From Tamarix chinensis (Eukaryota > Streptophyta > Magnoliopsida > Caryophyllales > Tamaricaceae), in NCBI GenBank assembly GCA_030549775.1, contig CM060177.1:68747638-68811637 (forward strand): a DNA stretch of 64,000 nucleotides, in the 5' to 3' direction. The notes below the pieces were generated by a model. That model was not told where the DNA came from, did not search any database, and saw nothing but the letters and a program-made list of their open reading frames with translations. This document shows, piece after piece, positions 35,082 to 48,089 of this stretch (the stretch's first letter is position 1; each line of letters starts with the position of its first letter). A program made the position numbers and the translations under genes.

Positions 35082-38081
35082 TTACCACCATAATTGACAT
35101 AAGTGTGGCTCAGAAACAATCATCACATCAATTATAAGGAAAAATAAGTTAAAATGAAAAAAATAATAAATATAAACCATAGAAAATTTCATAAACAGAA
35201 GTAAGAGTTTAGAGGCTAACCCCAAATATAAGAAAATAAATAAAGGAAATATCCCAAAAGTATACTCGAGTAAAAAACAAGAACCAGATAACAAAAGCCT
35301 TTGATTACATCCCTATACATAGAGATGATCCTTCCTCGCCAATCAATACATAAAAAGTGGCATAATAATCTAGTGACTTTTTAATGAACTACACAAATTC
35401 AACTAGGTCCTCTGCTCATGTGAGTGAGTACCACCTATAAAAAGGATGATGAGTACTACATACTAAGTAACACAAAAATAGAGTCATACCCAAGACACAT
35501 AGATTGCAAGCTATAAAGAACATACACAAACATAATAATTAACATAATATGATAAAGGATAATACTGATACCAGAAGTCCATTATTAGATACAATCATAA
35601 TCCAAGTTCATGTTTTTGTTGAGTTAAAGGACACCATTATTATTCAGCTAGTTGAATAATCTAGAACATCTATTAGGGAAATAAACACTTGAGCCACTAT
35701 TATTATCAGATGGAATGAACCCAACACCTCTCAAGATAATATGATCTTGACCACTATTCTTTAACGTTAAGAACAATCTAAAACACCTTTAAGAGAAAAA
35801 TGCTCCTAAGACTATATTATTATCTAGCAGAATAAACATAACACCCCAGTTCTGACTCATGTAATATGTCATGTTTAGTGATTAATATCTTATTCATCAT
35901 AGTTTATCTCGAGATCATATTCTAATTTATGTTAAGCTTAGGGTCCCCACTATTCATAATTTGGTGGAATGATTTAGAGGACCTCCTATTGAAAAACACA
36001 TATGTGCCACTATTATCATCTATTAGAAACAATGCAAATACCTCAAGCGTGACTTACGTAATATTTCTCTTCAAATAAATAGTATTGTATTCAAAGTTAT
36101 AATTCTTATGGTCCTCTTAAATATGCATAGGTAGATAGGAATAATAAATCATATATCTTAAAAAAAAATTAGTCAAAACATAAAGAGTGCAACAACATGA
36201 ACACCTGTCACACCTCTAAGGGAATATAGCCATATCCCTCGTAGGAGACATTAATTTTATAATTCAGCTATAACATCTCCCTTGGTAATCATTTCATAAC
36301 AAAATTTAGTTTCCATCCTTAAAATATTATTCCTAAAAACATACCAAAAATCATGCTCTAACTCTGATGTTTTACATATGCGATAATATACTACCTTTAG
36401 GCCAACAATTCACAATCCTTACAAAACTCTAATTCCAAAATTAAGCATAGATTTCTCTTTAAGATTCATATAAATCCCAAATATTTTATGCAAATCACAA
36501 CATCATATCTAATTTTTATGGTCTAAATCACAACATATCATTATATATGAAAACGATTCTACCCATAAGATTTACTATTTACACTTAAAGATACTTTCCT
36601 CACTTATTAGACTTAAATCATTCATATTTACTCCAAAAATTCCATGTAATATGCTTAACCTATTTCAAACCATTTAGCACATTATAATATCCAATATTCC
36701 ACTTTTATGCCATATTAAACAAAATGCCCCTAAGACAACCATAATACCCATTTTCTTCCAAAATCACACGATTCCTAATATGAATGATTTTTTAACCTCC
36801 CATTCATATTATCGTGAAAAAAATTCATAACTACAAATATATGTATATTTCATATCCAAATTCATCTCAATTGATAAGATACACAATCTCATGCTTTCAC
36901 AACATGACATATGATATAGTGCCATTATCATAAAAATAGTTTTCATCCAAAACTTCCAAGTATGAAACAAGGATAATTATAAATATTTTGAATATATATG
37001 CTCTATATATGACATGTATCATCACAAAAGAATATCTAATATCTATGCACATAAGACCTATGCTTCCTCCTCCATTACAACTAAGGTATCACTTAAAACT
37101 TAAAATATACAAACACCAGATATAAGGATTTAATCTAAGAGAAATAAAGGAAAATGAGACAAAATAAAAATAGAAATAAAAGAAAGTGGTAAGCTCAAGC
37201 ATGGTGGTGCATGGTGACAGTCATAGCAGTGATCACTTTGGCAATGTGGTGGCTAGGGTTGTGGTGATGGTGGTGATTATGGGAGAGGGTGATGGTTGGA
37301 AGCAAGGGTTAAGGATGGTAGTGTTGGGACAAACAGGAGTCAAGGATGGGGAGTGGAGTTGTTGGTCGGCTGTAGAGTGTGATTTGGCTAGCAATAGGGA
37401 GAAAAAATATGGAAAAAGAAAGAGTGGATTAGATTGGTTCTTATTATACGAGGAGGTGGAGCTGAAGTTGGTCGATGATAGTAAGGTTGTAGTGGTTGCC
37501 TATAGGTTAGGTTGTGGTTGGAAATGGGGTGCCCATCAGTGGAGGAGGTCAAGAAAATTATTGTTACAAAGAGAGATAAACGGAGGAAAAATATAGGGGC
37601 TTGGTGAGGATGATGGTGGTGTTGGGTCAAACAGATAGAAAAGAGGAAGGAAGAATAAGGAGGTGGCAATTTGAGGCAGTGGCAATAATGATGGTAGGGG
37701 GGAAATAGGATAAATAAAATGAAGTAGAAAGTTTGGAGGGCTTAGTAAGGGTTAAATGGGGTAGGAAATAAGAGATGAAGGAAAAAGGTGGTATAAGAAG
37801 TAAGAGAGGCTTGGTTTGAATGGATGGTTAATGAAAAGGGGGTATCTCCAACGGCAATGGGTACCACTAAGAAGAGAAAAAAAAGAGCTAGCTTGGGTCT
37901 CTTCGATGGAATGGAAGAGAAGGTAAGAAAGGGAAGAGGAGAGGAGAAATAAAACGGTGCTTGCATGGGTGTATGTATAGATATGCATGGACAAGGAAGG
38001 GAGTATGACAATGAAGGGATGGTGTGGCTTTGCTATGTAAGGAAGGTGCAAGGGTTGCAGGGTGTCAAGGTAAATATGTAT
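35082..38081 (-). repeat. LTR C, truncated copy
   Basis: Begins inside an LTR: TTACCACCATAATTGACATAAG is the complement of the T1 LTR near 14294-14313. Double module at about 35640-36100 with degraded boxes, AT-rich middle and a purine block on plus (37190-38075). The left end is cut by copy B; the right end is cut at 38082 by another LTR start. Open frames at 37186-37596 and 37388-38051 are low-complexity readings of the purine block. No gene. Confidence 0.7.
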
Positions 38082-41000
38082 TGTAGTACCCCCCCCCTAC
38101 TTTTTTTTCTATCATATCTACTAACCTATGAATTTTTGGTGATCTCAATGTTTTATATTCTTTTATGTTTGTGTTTTAAGATTGGATTGGCGTTTAATTG
38201 ATTTGGTTTAGAAATTGAAAGATAATTAGATTTACTGAAAAACTAGATGACTTGTTGAAGGTACTAATTTACTAATTTTTCCTTAAATTTAAATTTTGAA
38301 ACCCAATGAACCAATCAACTAGTTTTGGGTACCTATTTAATAGTTTGACTAAGCTAGTAGTTCTTTGAACTCAATTTTCATAGTAAATATTTTCCTAAAT
38401 ATTTTCTAACATCATGATTATATTTTAAGCCATCTGTTAATTATTTTTATAATTTTTTTGAGTATGACTACCCATTTTATCAATTTTCAACATATTCATA
38501 AAGAAAAAATTCATAATAAGTCACTTTCATAACTTCACTTCATTTGTAATCTGCTTCCTTCTTTTATCTCTCTCTTCTACGAGATTCTTGAGCTAATTAT
38601 TTGCCCCTACAACCCCCATAGATTGTTGAACATTGGTTCTCTCACCTTTTTATCACTATTCCTTTCTTGTATTCAAAATTTCTAAGGAACATTACCCAAA
38701 ACACTAGATTTTCACCAATTGAGCTCAAAGGCAAAAATGCAAGTTCTAAACCTTAAAAATCAAATGTTAAATCTTAATTTAAGCAATGATTTTTTGTCTC
38801 AATTCATATACTCCTTTTCAATTCTTTTATTTTTAAGCAAAAACCCCTAGTAATTTAGACCCAAAGGCTTTACTTTGTTCCTTCTTCCCTAACCTCCAAG
38901 CTTGCCTATTTCTCCATATTTGCTTTGCCACATTTCCTCTCCTTAACTTTCAATTTTGATCTTCTTTTCCTTTCCTCATCCTTTCTCTATCTCCTTCTTA
39001 TATTAACCTTATGCAAGATGGGTTAGACTGGGAAAAGAATGGGGATTTGTCTTTCATCTTGGGTATTCTTTATCTTCTCCTTTGCGAGGTGGGTTTTCTC
39101 TTATTTTTTCTCCTAGCTCTCCAATTTTACTAGACATTCTCTACGTGATTATAAAGGTTTCACTAAGTTTTAATCTAGCTTTCTTTAAAGATGTTCCCAT
39201 CTTGGAAAGAGGTTTAGATTTTCAAAGACCTTTGTTCTCTTTGGTGTGCTACTAAGCTTTGTTGATGTAAACCATCATCTTTCTTATTTTTTTAGAAAAT
39301 AGTATGATTTAGTGTACTGCTTGTTCTATAAGTATAGGATAATCTAAAAATTAGAAATGACAATGTGTCTAAACCTTTTTATTAGAAAGCTTAACTTAAA
39401 TTCTTGCATGCATAAGAATCATAAGTATAATTTTGGATTCATAATTACCCTTTATATTTGATGTGTCTTAAGTGACAATTATATGTGACATGATGGATAT
39501 ATTTTCCCATCATCGCCTATCAAAAAGAGAATATGATGCTTGTTTTCTAATTCTTATTTAGTCTATAAAATTTAATGATGATTTTATTAAGATTCCTAAT
39601 ATGATTTGATATTTGGTATATTGATCCTTAAATATTTCTTCATAAGAAGCTTAAATGACTTGAGATTTTATGTTCAAATTAACTAAACAAAGATTCTAGA
39701 ATTTAATTGTGTGTAAGTATGTTTTTTTTTTTAGGGGGGTTTCTGCCCTAACCAGTCGACTACTCCTCTAGGCCTATTAACTAGTATGGTAGAAAGATTT
39801 ATCTACTAGTCAGCAACTTCAATGGTCTTAGCCTCAAATTAAACCCATCGGTTTGTTTGATTAAACTAATTGAGTAGTTGGTAGAATACTCAATTGTTTA
39901 AGTCAACACCTCAACTTGTTGGTATGTGACCCTAGTAGTCCTAGCTTTTGATTAAGCCCATCAATGGTTTAACCAAATTGATTGACTCTTTATTAGAATA
40001 GTCAAATGATAAGGTTGGTGAGTTGGCTAGTTCACTACAAACATGAAGGTTTCATAGTGCCTAGGCCGACTAACTAGTCCTTGTGGATGATCAATTAGTC
40101 CTTAGAAAGCCATAAACTAATGTTAACTAGAATTTCTATTTTTTCCTATTTCTTTATAAATTTTATGCTTTCAATTTCATGCTTAGATAATAACCTAAGA
40201 TGCTAGTAGCAATAAATTTACCTAGATTAATGGAGTTTAATTGATGGATTAAACCAGTAAGGAGGAAATTGATCCAAGTTGAATAAGTTAACCTTAGCAT
40301 CACATTTCAACATTTCTCTTGACCAATGTGGGAGTAGAGGATCAAAAGGATAAAATGGATTCTTCCTATAATTAGTAATTAGGTAATGAATTAAAATTCT
40401 AGATAATAAACTTTTAATGACATATATCATGGCCGTAAAATGTAAAACCTTGTAAGTTAAGTGACTTATAGCAAGAATAAGAGAAAATAACACAAACATA
40501 TATAGTGGCCTCAAGTAGACCTTATCTATAAACTATGATTATCACTTGGCTATTGAGATAAACACATAAATTACCATAAGTTAGGGTTGGACTCTTGATA
40601 ACCTCTACTTAAAACTTCATCTTAACACGATGCTTTGACGCAAATTTAAATGGTGTAAACAAGAGAAATAAATGGAAATAAAATGCACCCTTGGAAATTT
40701 ATGGATGATATTCACGTTATATAATCCCACCTTTTGGCATAATTTACCACGTAATGGGATGATCACTTGAAGATAACCTAAAGTGGGAATCACTAAATGA
40801 TGTAAGAACATTATATTTTTGTGGACCTTTAAAGTGGAATGACAATCACAATAGGTCTAGAGTATTCAATACTCATTTAGCTACAGAGGTTAGTTTATCT
40901 ACAAGATTTTTACAATGGGGTACCTTTGGGTAGGATCCTAGTTGATCCTAGGATCCAAATTGATCCTTATTCCTTTCCTATTCTAGAAACTAATGACGCA

Positions 41001-41939
41001 CTAGGTGGTTTCGATAAGAAAGGGTCTGGTCATGACAAGATGATTTTTTTTGCATGATCTATGAATTATGTCTATAATGTTAATTCAACATGACCCTAGA
41101 CTTTATGTCTATTTATTTTGTTTACCTTCCATGGTATTGAGAGAGCATGGGGAATAGTCTCAACTATTTATCAAGAACTTTGTGTAAAATAATTCTATGT
41201 TCACCTTTTTCTCAATAACTTTGGGTAATAGAATTCCATGTTCACCAATTGCTCAATAATCTTAAAATGGTGTTCTATATTAGCCTAATGGAAAATAATA
41301 ATCGGAATGAAATCAAAAGAAGTATTAATTAGCCATATCTTATTCAAAAATTGATCTTGTGATGGTTATTTAACTTCTTTCATATTTTTATTACCCAAAA
41401 AGTACTTAAAGAGCTCACCCCTAACTTACGTTATGAATATGTGATGTAACCCACATTTACCTTCCTTAAATTTCATGTCAATAAAATGTGTCCCATGAAC
41501 GCCCTATTATCATATGTAATGTACTTTTGGCATGTTTCCATGAATTATTTTGTGAGTTCTTGCTATTATAATCATGGTACACCTCCTATAAAAACCCATG
41601 ATTGGAAAGCCATATATGTAATTCAAATTTCACATGATCCTTCAAGCTATACTCTAAACATTGTTCAGTAGATATTCTAAGTATTCCATGTTACATAGGA
41701 AACCGGTATGCATGATATAATTACTACACCTTCGTATGCTAACATGATTATGATTAAGAACATTTTGGTGGATCCAAATATTTCTTGTGTCACTTGTGTG
41801 ATTGTACATGAATGACATAGTAGAAGAATTGCATGTACAATTTGGTAGATCATAACTTGGGACTTTTTTATAAATCTTTCTTGTACTATGATCTACATGA
41901 TAGTGGTCAATTGGTTTGCTTAGTATGTGTGCATACTAA
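38082..41939 (+). repeat. LTR D, left part (second LTR subfamily, sense on plus)
   Basis: Starts TGTAGTACCCCCCCCTAC. Pyrimidine-rich early (38560-39120), then a region around 39740-40120 with repeated words such as GTCGACTA, AACTAGT, CAATTG and CCCATCGG, also found (inverted) in the LTR of element G at 51640-51980. It is interrupted by the solo LTR at 41940 and seems to continue at 47071. I find no coding; the open frames at 40227-40811 and 41486 show no domain. Confidence 0.55.
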
Positions 41940-42599
41940 TGTAACACCCCCAAAATTCACTATTGAAATATTTTGTTTCATTTAAAAGAGTTAGCGGAAG
42001 AAAAATATAAGACTGTGAATTTTGGGGATATTACTACCATACTTAGTACTAGACTGATTCACCCCTACCGTTCTAGTACCAAGTGCTAAGGCTAAAAGTG
42101 TAAAATACAATTTACAAGAACTCAAACCATAATTAAATCATAGTAGCATAGTAAACCATTTACAAGAATAGAATCCATCGATGGTGGTTACAAGAATACA
42201 AGTTACATTAAGACTAGGAGTTAAAAGAGAGAGAGGTGAAATCTAAAGGATTCCGGATAATCCTTACACTATTTCTCGTTACCCACTTAGATAGCCCCTA
42301 AAAAGGACCTGCAAGGGACACTGTCTACTGAATAGGCAGGGGCCCCATGAATGGAACTCTTTAGTACTATGGTACTGAGTAACCCTTTAAAAACATACTG
42401 AAAAATAAGCCCACAATTTAGCACATGATACAACACTATATACATACATAATGACAGGTGCATACATAATATTTGCATCCATACATTAACATACTTAATA
42501 AGTCAATCAGATATTAATAGGTCATAATGTACAATTGATACTTTTAGGGCCTTAAGCCATTAGTCCATCATTATTCAATCATCTCTTAGATTTTTTATC

Positions 42600-42920
42600 C
42601 ATGTGAGTATGGGAATCCCGCTATTATAGCCGGTGGACCGGTCATGTAGGGCAAAATGCTCCTGGTCACTATTATTTGTCAGTGAACCGGTTTGGCCCCG
42701 ATTCACATGGTATTTCACTATAACTACTGAGTGTATTTCCCATATCTTAGTTTTGTTATGTTTGATTTGTTGTGTACAGAATCCCCAACTATTATAGCCA
42801 ATGGACCAGTCATGCAGGGAAAAATGCTCCTGGCCACTATTATTCGTTGGTGGACCAGTCTGGGTCTAGCACAACAATCTTCCTCTTTAAGTGATTAGTA
42901 TCTTATTTATATCTTGTTCG
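42600..42920 (-). promoter_or_regulatory. Double LTR module in the 41940 solo LTR
   Basis: Four units near 42619, 42667, 42787 and 42834, pairing CACTATTATNG with GGTGGACCGGTC; boxes TTTCACTATAACTACTGAGT (42713-42732) and CTTCCTCTTTAAGTGATTAG (42880-42899). Spacer words TGTAGGGCAAAATGCTCCTGG and GCAGGGAAAAATGCTCCTGG are nearly identical between the two modules, consistent with duplication. Confidence 0.6.
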
Positions 42921-43799
42921 AAAATATTTCACCCTTGACATGCATGTCACCGACCTCTACTTCTCTCCTCCCATGAGGGCACGTCCCATATCTTGAGACC
43001 TTTGTGCCTCTTATCGCACCCCAAAATCCATTCCTCTTTACTCTTACTCATAACAAAGACCATAGTCCTAAGGGTGTGGGTTGAGACCCATCACCTTATG
43101 ACATTCAAATTCTCTCACTACCACCCTCTAGGGTTTTTTCTTGGAACCCTAATTGAACCTTCGTGTCTTAAGCTTTCTTTTATCATCCCACACCTCATCT
43201 CATTTAGATTCAACCCAAATTCCATCACTTTACTCATCAATTATACATGTGACCGTGAAATCCTAGTTGGCTGCTCAAACCCTAACACCTTTCTTATGTA
43301 AGGATCATCCACTGCAAATCCTAGAAATCTCCCATGCAAGAGTTGTATCACTCATTCATTTTGATCTTAACCTCCTTTTATTTCCCCCCTCATGGATCAT
43401 GAGATAATAAGGTCACTCTCATGTCCCCTTAGTCAAGCCACTTCCCATTTTTTCTTTTTTATCCTTTCACCCCATATCCTATTATTAAACATCCTAGCAT
43501 GTATGTCCTAGAGGGTCACATCATATAACATTATACGGACAGCATATATAGTCATCATCCACATGCCATAAGGAAGTCATATAACCATACCTTCACTCCA
43601 AGTTGCACTACAAATGCTTACTCATTAAGCATAAAGTACATAATATGGAATAACATATGGCACACAAGGCACGTAACACATATATAGTTGTTCTTAGCTA
43701 CATCCTTACTCGGTTTAGGTTATCAACTATCCCCCACACTTATTAAGTCACCAATCACCCTTCATAATTGTTACACTTATCATATTTTCCCTTTGATTG

Positions 43800-44870
43800 A
43801 TTAGATTACCGAATTACCCTTCTCCTTTGTTACAATTATTAAATTGCCCTTTTGTTGGATAAATTACCAAATTGCCCTTCTTTATTATCATAATTACCAA
43901 ATTAATCTTCTCCATTATCATAATTACCAAAATTCCCTTCGCCATTATCCTAATTACCAAATTACCCTTCTCTATTATCATAATTACCAAATTACCCATC
44001 TCCATTATCAAAATTACCAAATTACCCTTTCGCTGGTTAAATTACCAAATTGCCCTTCTTTATTATCATAACTACCAAACTACCCTTCTCCATTATCAAA
44101 ATAACAAAATTACCCTTTAGTTGTTTGAATTACCAAATTGCCCTTCTCTATTATCATAATTACCACACTAACCATTATCAAAATTTAAAATTACTAAATT
44201 ACCCCTAGTTGGTTGAATTACCAAATTGTCCTTCTCTACTATCGTAATTACTAAACTACCCTCCTTCATTATCAAAATTACCAAATTATCCTTTAGTTGG
44301 TTAAATTACCAAATTGCCATTCTCGATTATCATACCTACCAAACTACCCTTCTCCATTATCAAAATTACCAAATTACCCTTTAGTTGGTTAAATTACCAA
44401 ATTGCCCTTCTCTATTATCATAATTACCAAACTAACCTCCTCCATAATTATCATTTTTCCCTTCTACTTACAAATTACCATTTTATCATTTTACTTACAA
44501 AATTACCATTTTTCCCTTTGCATACAAAATTACCATTTTACCCTTTTCACTTACCAATTTACCATTCTACCCTTTTACTCCAAATTTACTATTTTACCCT
44601 CTACATCTACTTCCAAAATTACCATTTTACCCTTTAGTTCCAAAATTACCATTTTACCCTTTACATACAAAATTACCATTTTACCTTTTCACTTATAAAT
44701 TACCATTGTGCCCTTTACATCCAAAATTACCATTCTACCCTCAATTTATGAAATTACCATTTTTTTTCCCTTAATCACAAAGTTACCCTTTTACCCTTCA
44801 CTTCCCAAAATTATAATTTTACCCTTTACTTTTAAAATCACCATTTTACCCTTTATTACACCACCTTCAT
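43800..44870. repeat. Short-period tandem array (TTACCAAATTRCCCTT type)
   Basis: From 43800 to about 44450 the unit is near 30 bases: TTACCAAATTGCCCTTC plus TCTATTATCATAA, with a higher-order version of about 90-120 bases marked by a TTAGTTGGTTAAA spacer (44027, 44117, 44208, 44294, 44383). From about 44450 to 44870 it changes to a 21-25-base unit AAAATTACCATTTTACCCTTT. Overlapping open frames (43844-44071, 43872-44120, 44314-44637, 44402-44698 and a minus one) are periodic by-products of the array. Confidence 0.9.
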
Positions 44871-45559
44871 CAAATTATCACCACTACATAAAGTATTAAT
44901 ATTAATACTCCATTCTCATTATCCAACTCCACAATATATTATATTTCAACATAATACTCATTAACATCCACACATATTAATCCACACTCTTGCACAAAAC
45001 ATATTACTAAAATGCCACTAGGCTCACAATAATATTATTCATGGATCAATGGTCACATAATATGACATAATACAACATAAATAAGTACTCAACATTTTCA
45101 TTAATAACTAAACTCTTTCCTTAAGAGATACTTCCACACATATCATATAAACTAACATGCCTCCTTTTTGTCAATTAATACAAGAAACTACATATATTTT
45201 ATTAAACAACATATACCAAGCATAATAACATATTAAAAAGAAACCTTAATGTGCTAACATACATTTATCCATGCATTTAAGTGGGGTTTAACGATTACCT
45301 TAATCCCACAAAAATCAAACCTTACCAATATTCCAATTAAGGATTCAACCTTTAAATAGAAAAATCAACACCTAAAAATAATATCAATATTTATCACATT
45401 AGAAATAAGAAAACCCAAAAACGTAAGGCTTTATAAAACTTAATTTATGAAATACTTAACTTATAATTATTATTATACCTTAAAATTTATGAATTAAAAT
45501 AACCAAGGCATGTAGCGGCTCATACTACTCATACAGCAAGAGTTACATACAACACAAAA

Positions 45560-46760
45560 GGAGAAGAGCTCGGAGGTGGGTGAAAGGAAAGGAAATATTG
45601 GCTATTTTCAGGCTGGGGTTTTGAGGCTAGGAAAGAAGGTAGATGGGGGAGGATTTAGGGTAAGGGAAGGTGTAGGGTTGAAGAGGGGGTATAGGTGGTG
45701 GTCAGGGATGGGTTGTTGGTGGCCAAGCATGGCGACGGTGATAGCGGCGAGGCTGCGAAGTGGGTTGTAGGAGTTGATGGGGCTGAGAAGGATGGAAAAG
45801 GAAGGAGAAAAATGAAGGTGTGAGGGGGCTTGTTTCAGTACAAGGAGGTGTAGGGGTGGTAGAGGAGGTTGCAAGGAGTGTCTTGGTGGTTTTAGTGGTG
45901 GTAGAGGCAGCACGACGGTGAAGGACGAAGGGGTTGTAGGGAGATTGCCGATAACGGAGAAAAAGAAGGGAGAAAGAATAGGAGGGAAGAAGGGACTGTA
46001 GGGGCTCGAGGGGGTATTGTGCTGGTGTGGCGGAGGAAGTGGTAAAGGGGAGGTGGTGCACAAAATAGGGATGGTAATGGAAGGAGAAGAAAAGGAGAGA
46101 AGCGAGGTCGAGGAAGGGGAAAGGCTTGAAGAAATAGGGTAGAGAGAGGGCTCATGAGGAGAAGAAAAAGTAGAGGAAGAAGAGGGCAGCGTGTAGGGTG
46201 GCAAGGAGAGGGAAGGGAATAAAGGAAAAAAAGGCCATGTGTTTTTGGGTATTTCATGGCCGTTTAGGTCAAAAATGGTGGAAAAAAAAGAACAAGGGAG
46301 AGAGAGGGCGGAAGGTTGCAGTGGTGGTAATAGGGTAGTGGCCGGCGTGCTTGTGGTGGCAGACCTGGTAAATGAAGAGAGATTATGGTTCTTGGGGTGG
46401 ACGACATTGAAGGAAGAAGAATAAAGAAAGAAGGGGGCAGGTGTAGCAGGCCGGGCGTGGGGGGAAAAAAAGAGTTAGGCTAGCCTGATCAATGGGGAGA
46501 AAGGAAAGAAAGAAAAGAGGGGGAGTTGGGTTGGGTCGTGACGCATGGAAGAGGAGAGGAAATGAAAGAAGGTAGCGGCTCATGCGGGAGAAGGAGAGAA
46601 GGGAAGGGAGTGGGCCAAAGGCCCAGGCGCGTAGGGGGAGGGGCGGGCCTAGCAGCCCAAAGAGAGGGAAAAAGAAAAAGAAAGAAAGAAAGGAGGAAAA
46701 AGGATATGTAAGGGAAAAAAAAAGAAGGAAAAAGAGAAAGAAAAATAGGGAAAAAATAGA
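45560..46760 (-). repeat. Strand-asymmetric purine block of the 41940 LTR
   Basis: About 1.2 kb of G/A-rich plus strand (GGAGGAGAA and similar). On the LTR sense strand it contains the longest open frame of the window, 46204-45608 (198 codons, mostly Pro, Ser, Leu, Thr) overlapping two others in other frames. Openness in several frames at once and single-letter bias argue that composition, not selection, keeps it open. Confidence 0.75.
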
Positions 46761-47070
46761 TAAAATAATTTATGGAAAAATTGGATATAATATTTTGGAA
46801 AATAATTTATTTAATAATTTAATTTAATATAATTTTATATATGTGTTTAAAACGGTTAATTATGGAAGAATATTGGTTTGAAAACTTATTTAAATTAAAT
46901 GAGTATAATAAAATAATAAAATATTTATTTTAATTTATTAAATATTTCTATCCACTTTTATATACTCAAAAATCTATAACATAATTAGATTAAATCATTT
47001 TCAAACCTAATTTATCTCAAATAAAAGCTATTTATTAAATCCTAGGTTTTTAAAATTTTCAGGGATTACA

Positions 47071-47555
47071 ACTAATGAGGTTGTTTTTGTAATCCCCTTC
47101 TCAATCCCACAAGTAGGAGGCTTGGTGCAAGTTTCTTGAAGATGGCTAGTGAGTGGTCCATCCTCTTATCAACATAGTAGTGTTGATGAGCGTAGGCATT
47201 CATGGAGAATTTTGTTCTGTGGTTCTTGAGTGAACAAGGTGTTTCTCATTTGAAAATAATTTATTATAGTTAACATTATCTTTTAATATATCCTTGTATG
47301 AATTTTAGGCCGACATAGCCCTAGGTTATAATTCTTGATTTTTCCTCCCCCAAAACATTTTCTTGTGTGCTCTAATTTTTTTTGTTTGATTGTTTAGATA
47401 CTTAGCCTTATATCGAATATGAGACAAGTGGTGAGGCATCTATCTTATGTTAGATAATGTATTAGCACCCCATTTTTCATTAGTTAGACTTATATTTATG
47501 CTTTTACAATGTTTTAAAATGAAATTTTATAGTAGTAAAAAAATTTAGGGTGGTT
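47071..47555 (+). repeat. LTR D, right part
   Basis: Continues LTR D beyond the solo LTR. Its end, TAGTAGTAAAAAAATTTAGGG (47531-47551), resembles the T1 LTR end TAGTAGTAAATTTTGGGG, on the same strand. The exact end is uncertain and no PBS follows, so D is a solo or truncated LTR. Confidence 0.45.
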
Positions 47556-48065
47556 GGGCAATGACTAAGGAGTAGGCTTAGTTGCAGACCACATGGTGAG
47601 CTACATGGTTGATAAAGGAAGGGAAGGACATGCATGGTTTTTGGTAAGGGTTTGTTAGTTTTGAAAGAAGAATGGGGAAAGGGAGAGGAGGAAGAAGATA
47701 TATAGACAAGAGAAAGAACATAAAAAAGAAGAAACAAATATGATAGTATAGTTTAGCCTGGGGAAGAGAGGGGAAAAAAGAAAGGAGATAAATTTTTGTT
47801 GAGCTACGTATAGCCCATTACATAAGGGAAAAAATAAAAAGATAAAAAAGGGAGAAAAAAGAAGAGAAAAAGGAAAAAAAGTATTTTTTGGTTTAAAAAT
47901 TAGGTTTAGGTTTAGGTTTAGATTTTTAGAGAAATTTAATCTATAAATTTTCCAATTAGGGTTAGGCTGAAATAAAGTAGAAAGACCAAAAAATATAGAA
48001 TATAGATTAGGTTAAAAATAATGATAAAGTGAGATTAAAATTTAATATAATTTTAGGGTATTATA
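47556..48065 (-). repeat. Element F, 3' LTR fragment
   Basis: On minus it starts TATAATACCCTAAAATTATA (family start TGTAATACCC) right after a PPT and runs about 510 bases into a pyrimidine-rich zone before meeting the end of LTR D, which points the opposite way. The rest of the LTR is missing. The open frame 47504-47737 is a pyrimidine-run reading. Confidence 0.6.
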
Positions 48066-48085
48066 TCATTAATCCTTTAAAATAA
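48066..48085 (-). other. Element F polypurine tract (decayed)
   Basis: The complement reads CTTATTTTAAAGGATTA; position and surroundings match the G tract (TTTTAAGGGGTAG), with G-to-A changes. Confidence 0.45.
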
Positions 48086-48089
48086 GACA

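Larger units (their letters stand above)
41940..47070 (-). mobile_element. Solo LTR, 5131 bp, with 5-bp target duplication
   Basis: Ends TGTAACACCCCC and AGGGATTACA; flanks ACTAA on both sides (41935-41939 and 47071-47075). No PBS, PPT or coding inside, so a solo LTR. Order: double CCAC/GTGG module (42600-42920), a dense short-period tandem array (43800-44870), AT-rich zone, purine block on plus (45560-46760), AT-rich end. The longest intact LTR in the window; the extra length relative to the 4.2-kb copies is largely the tandem array. Confidence 0.9.

Noticed and set aside
37186..37596. 136-codon plus open frame, Val/Gly-rich
   Set aside because: Purine-block reading in LTR C, no family match.
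43800..44870. CRISPR-like regular repeats
   Set aside because: Repeats are contiguous and degenerate without unique spacers, in eukaryotic DNA.
43844..44899. Overlapping open frames with repeated NYQI/ITKLPF peptides
   Set aside because: Periodic readings of a short tandem array, open in several frames on both strands.
45608..46204. 198-codon minus open frame as a protein gene
   Set aside because: Made of few residue types, overlapped by open readings in other frames, and inside a polypyrimidine block where stops are rare.
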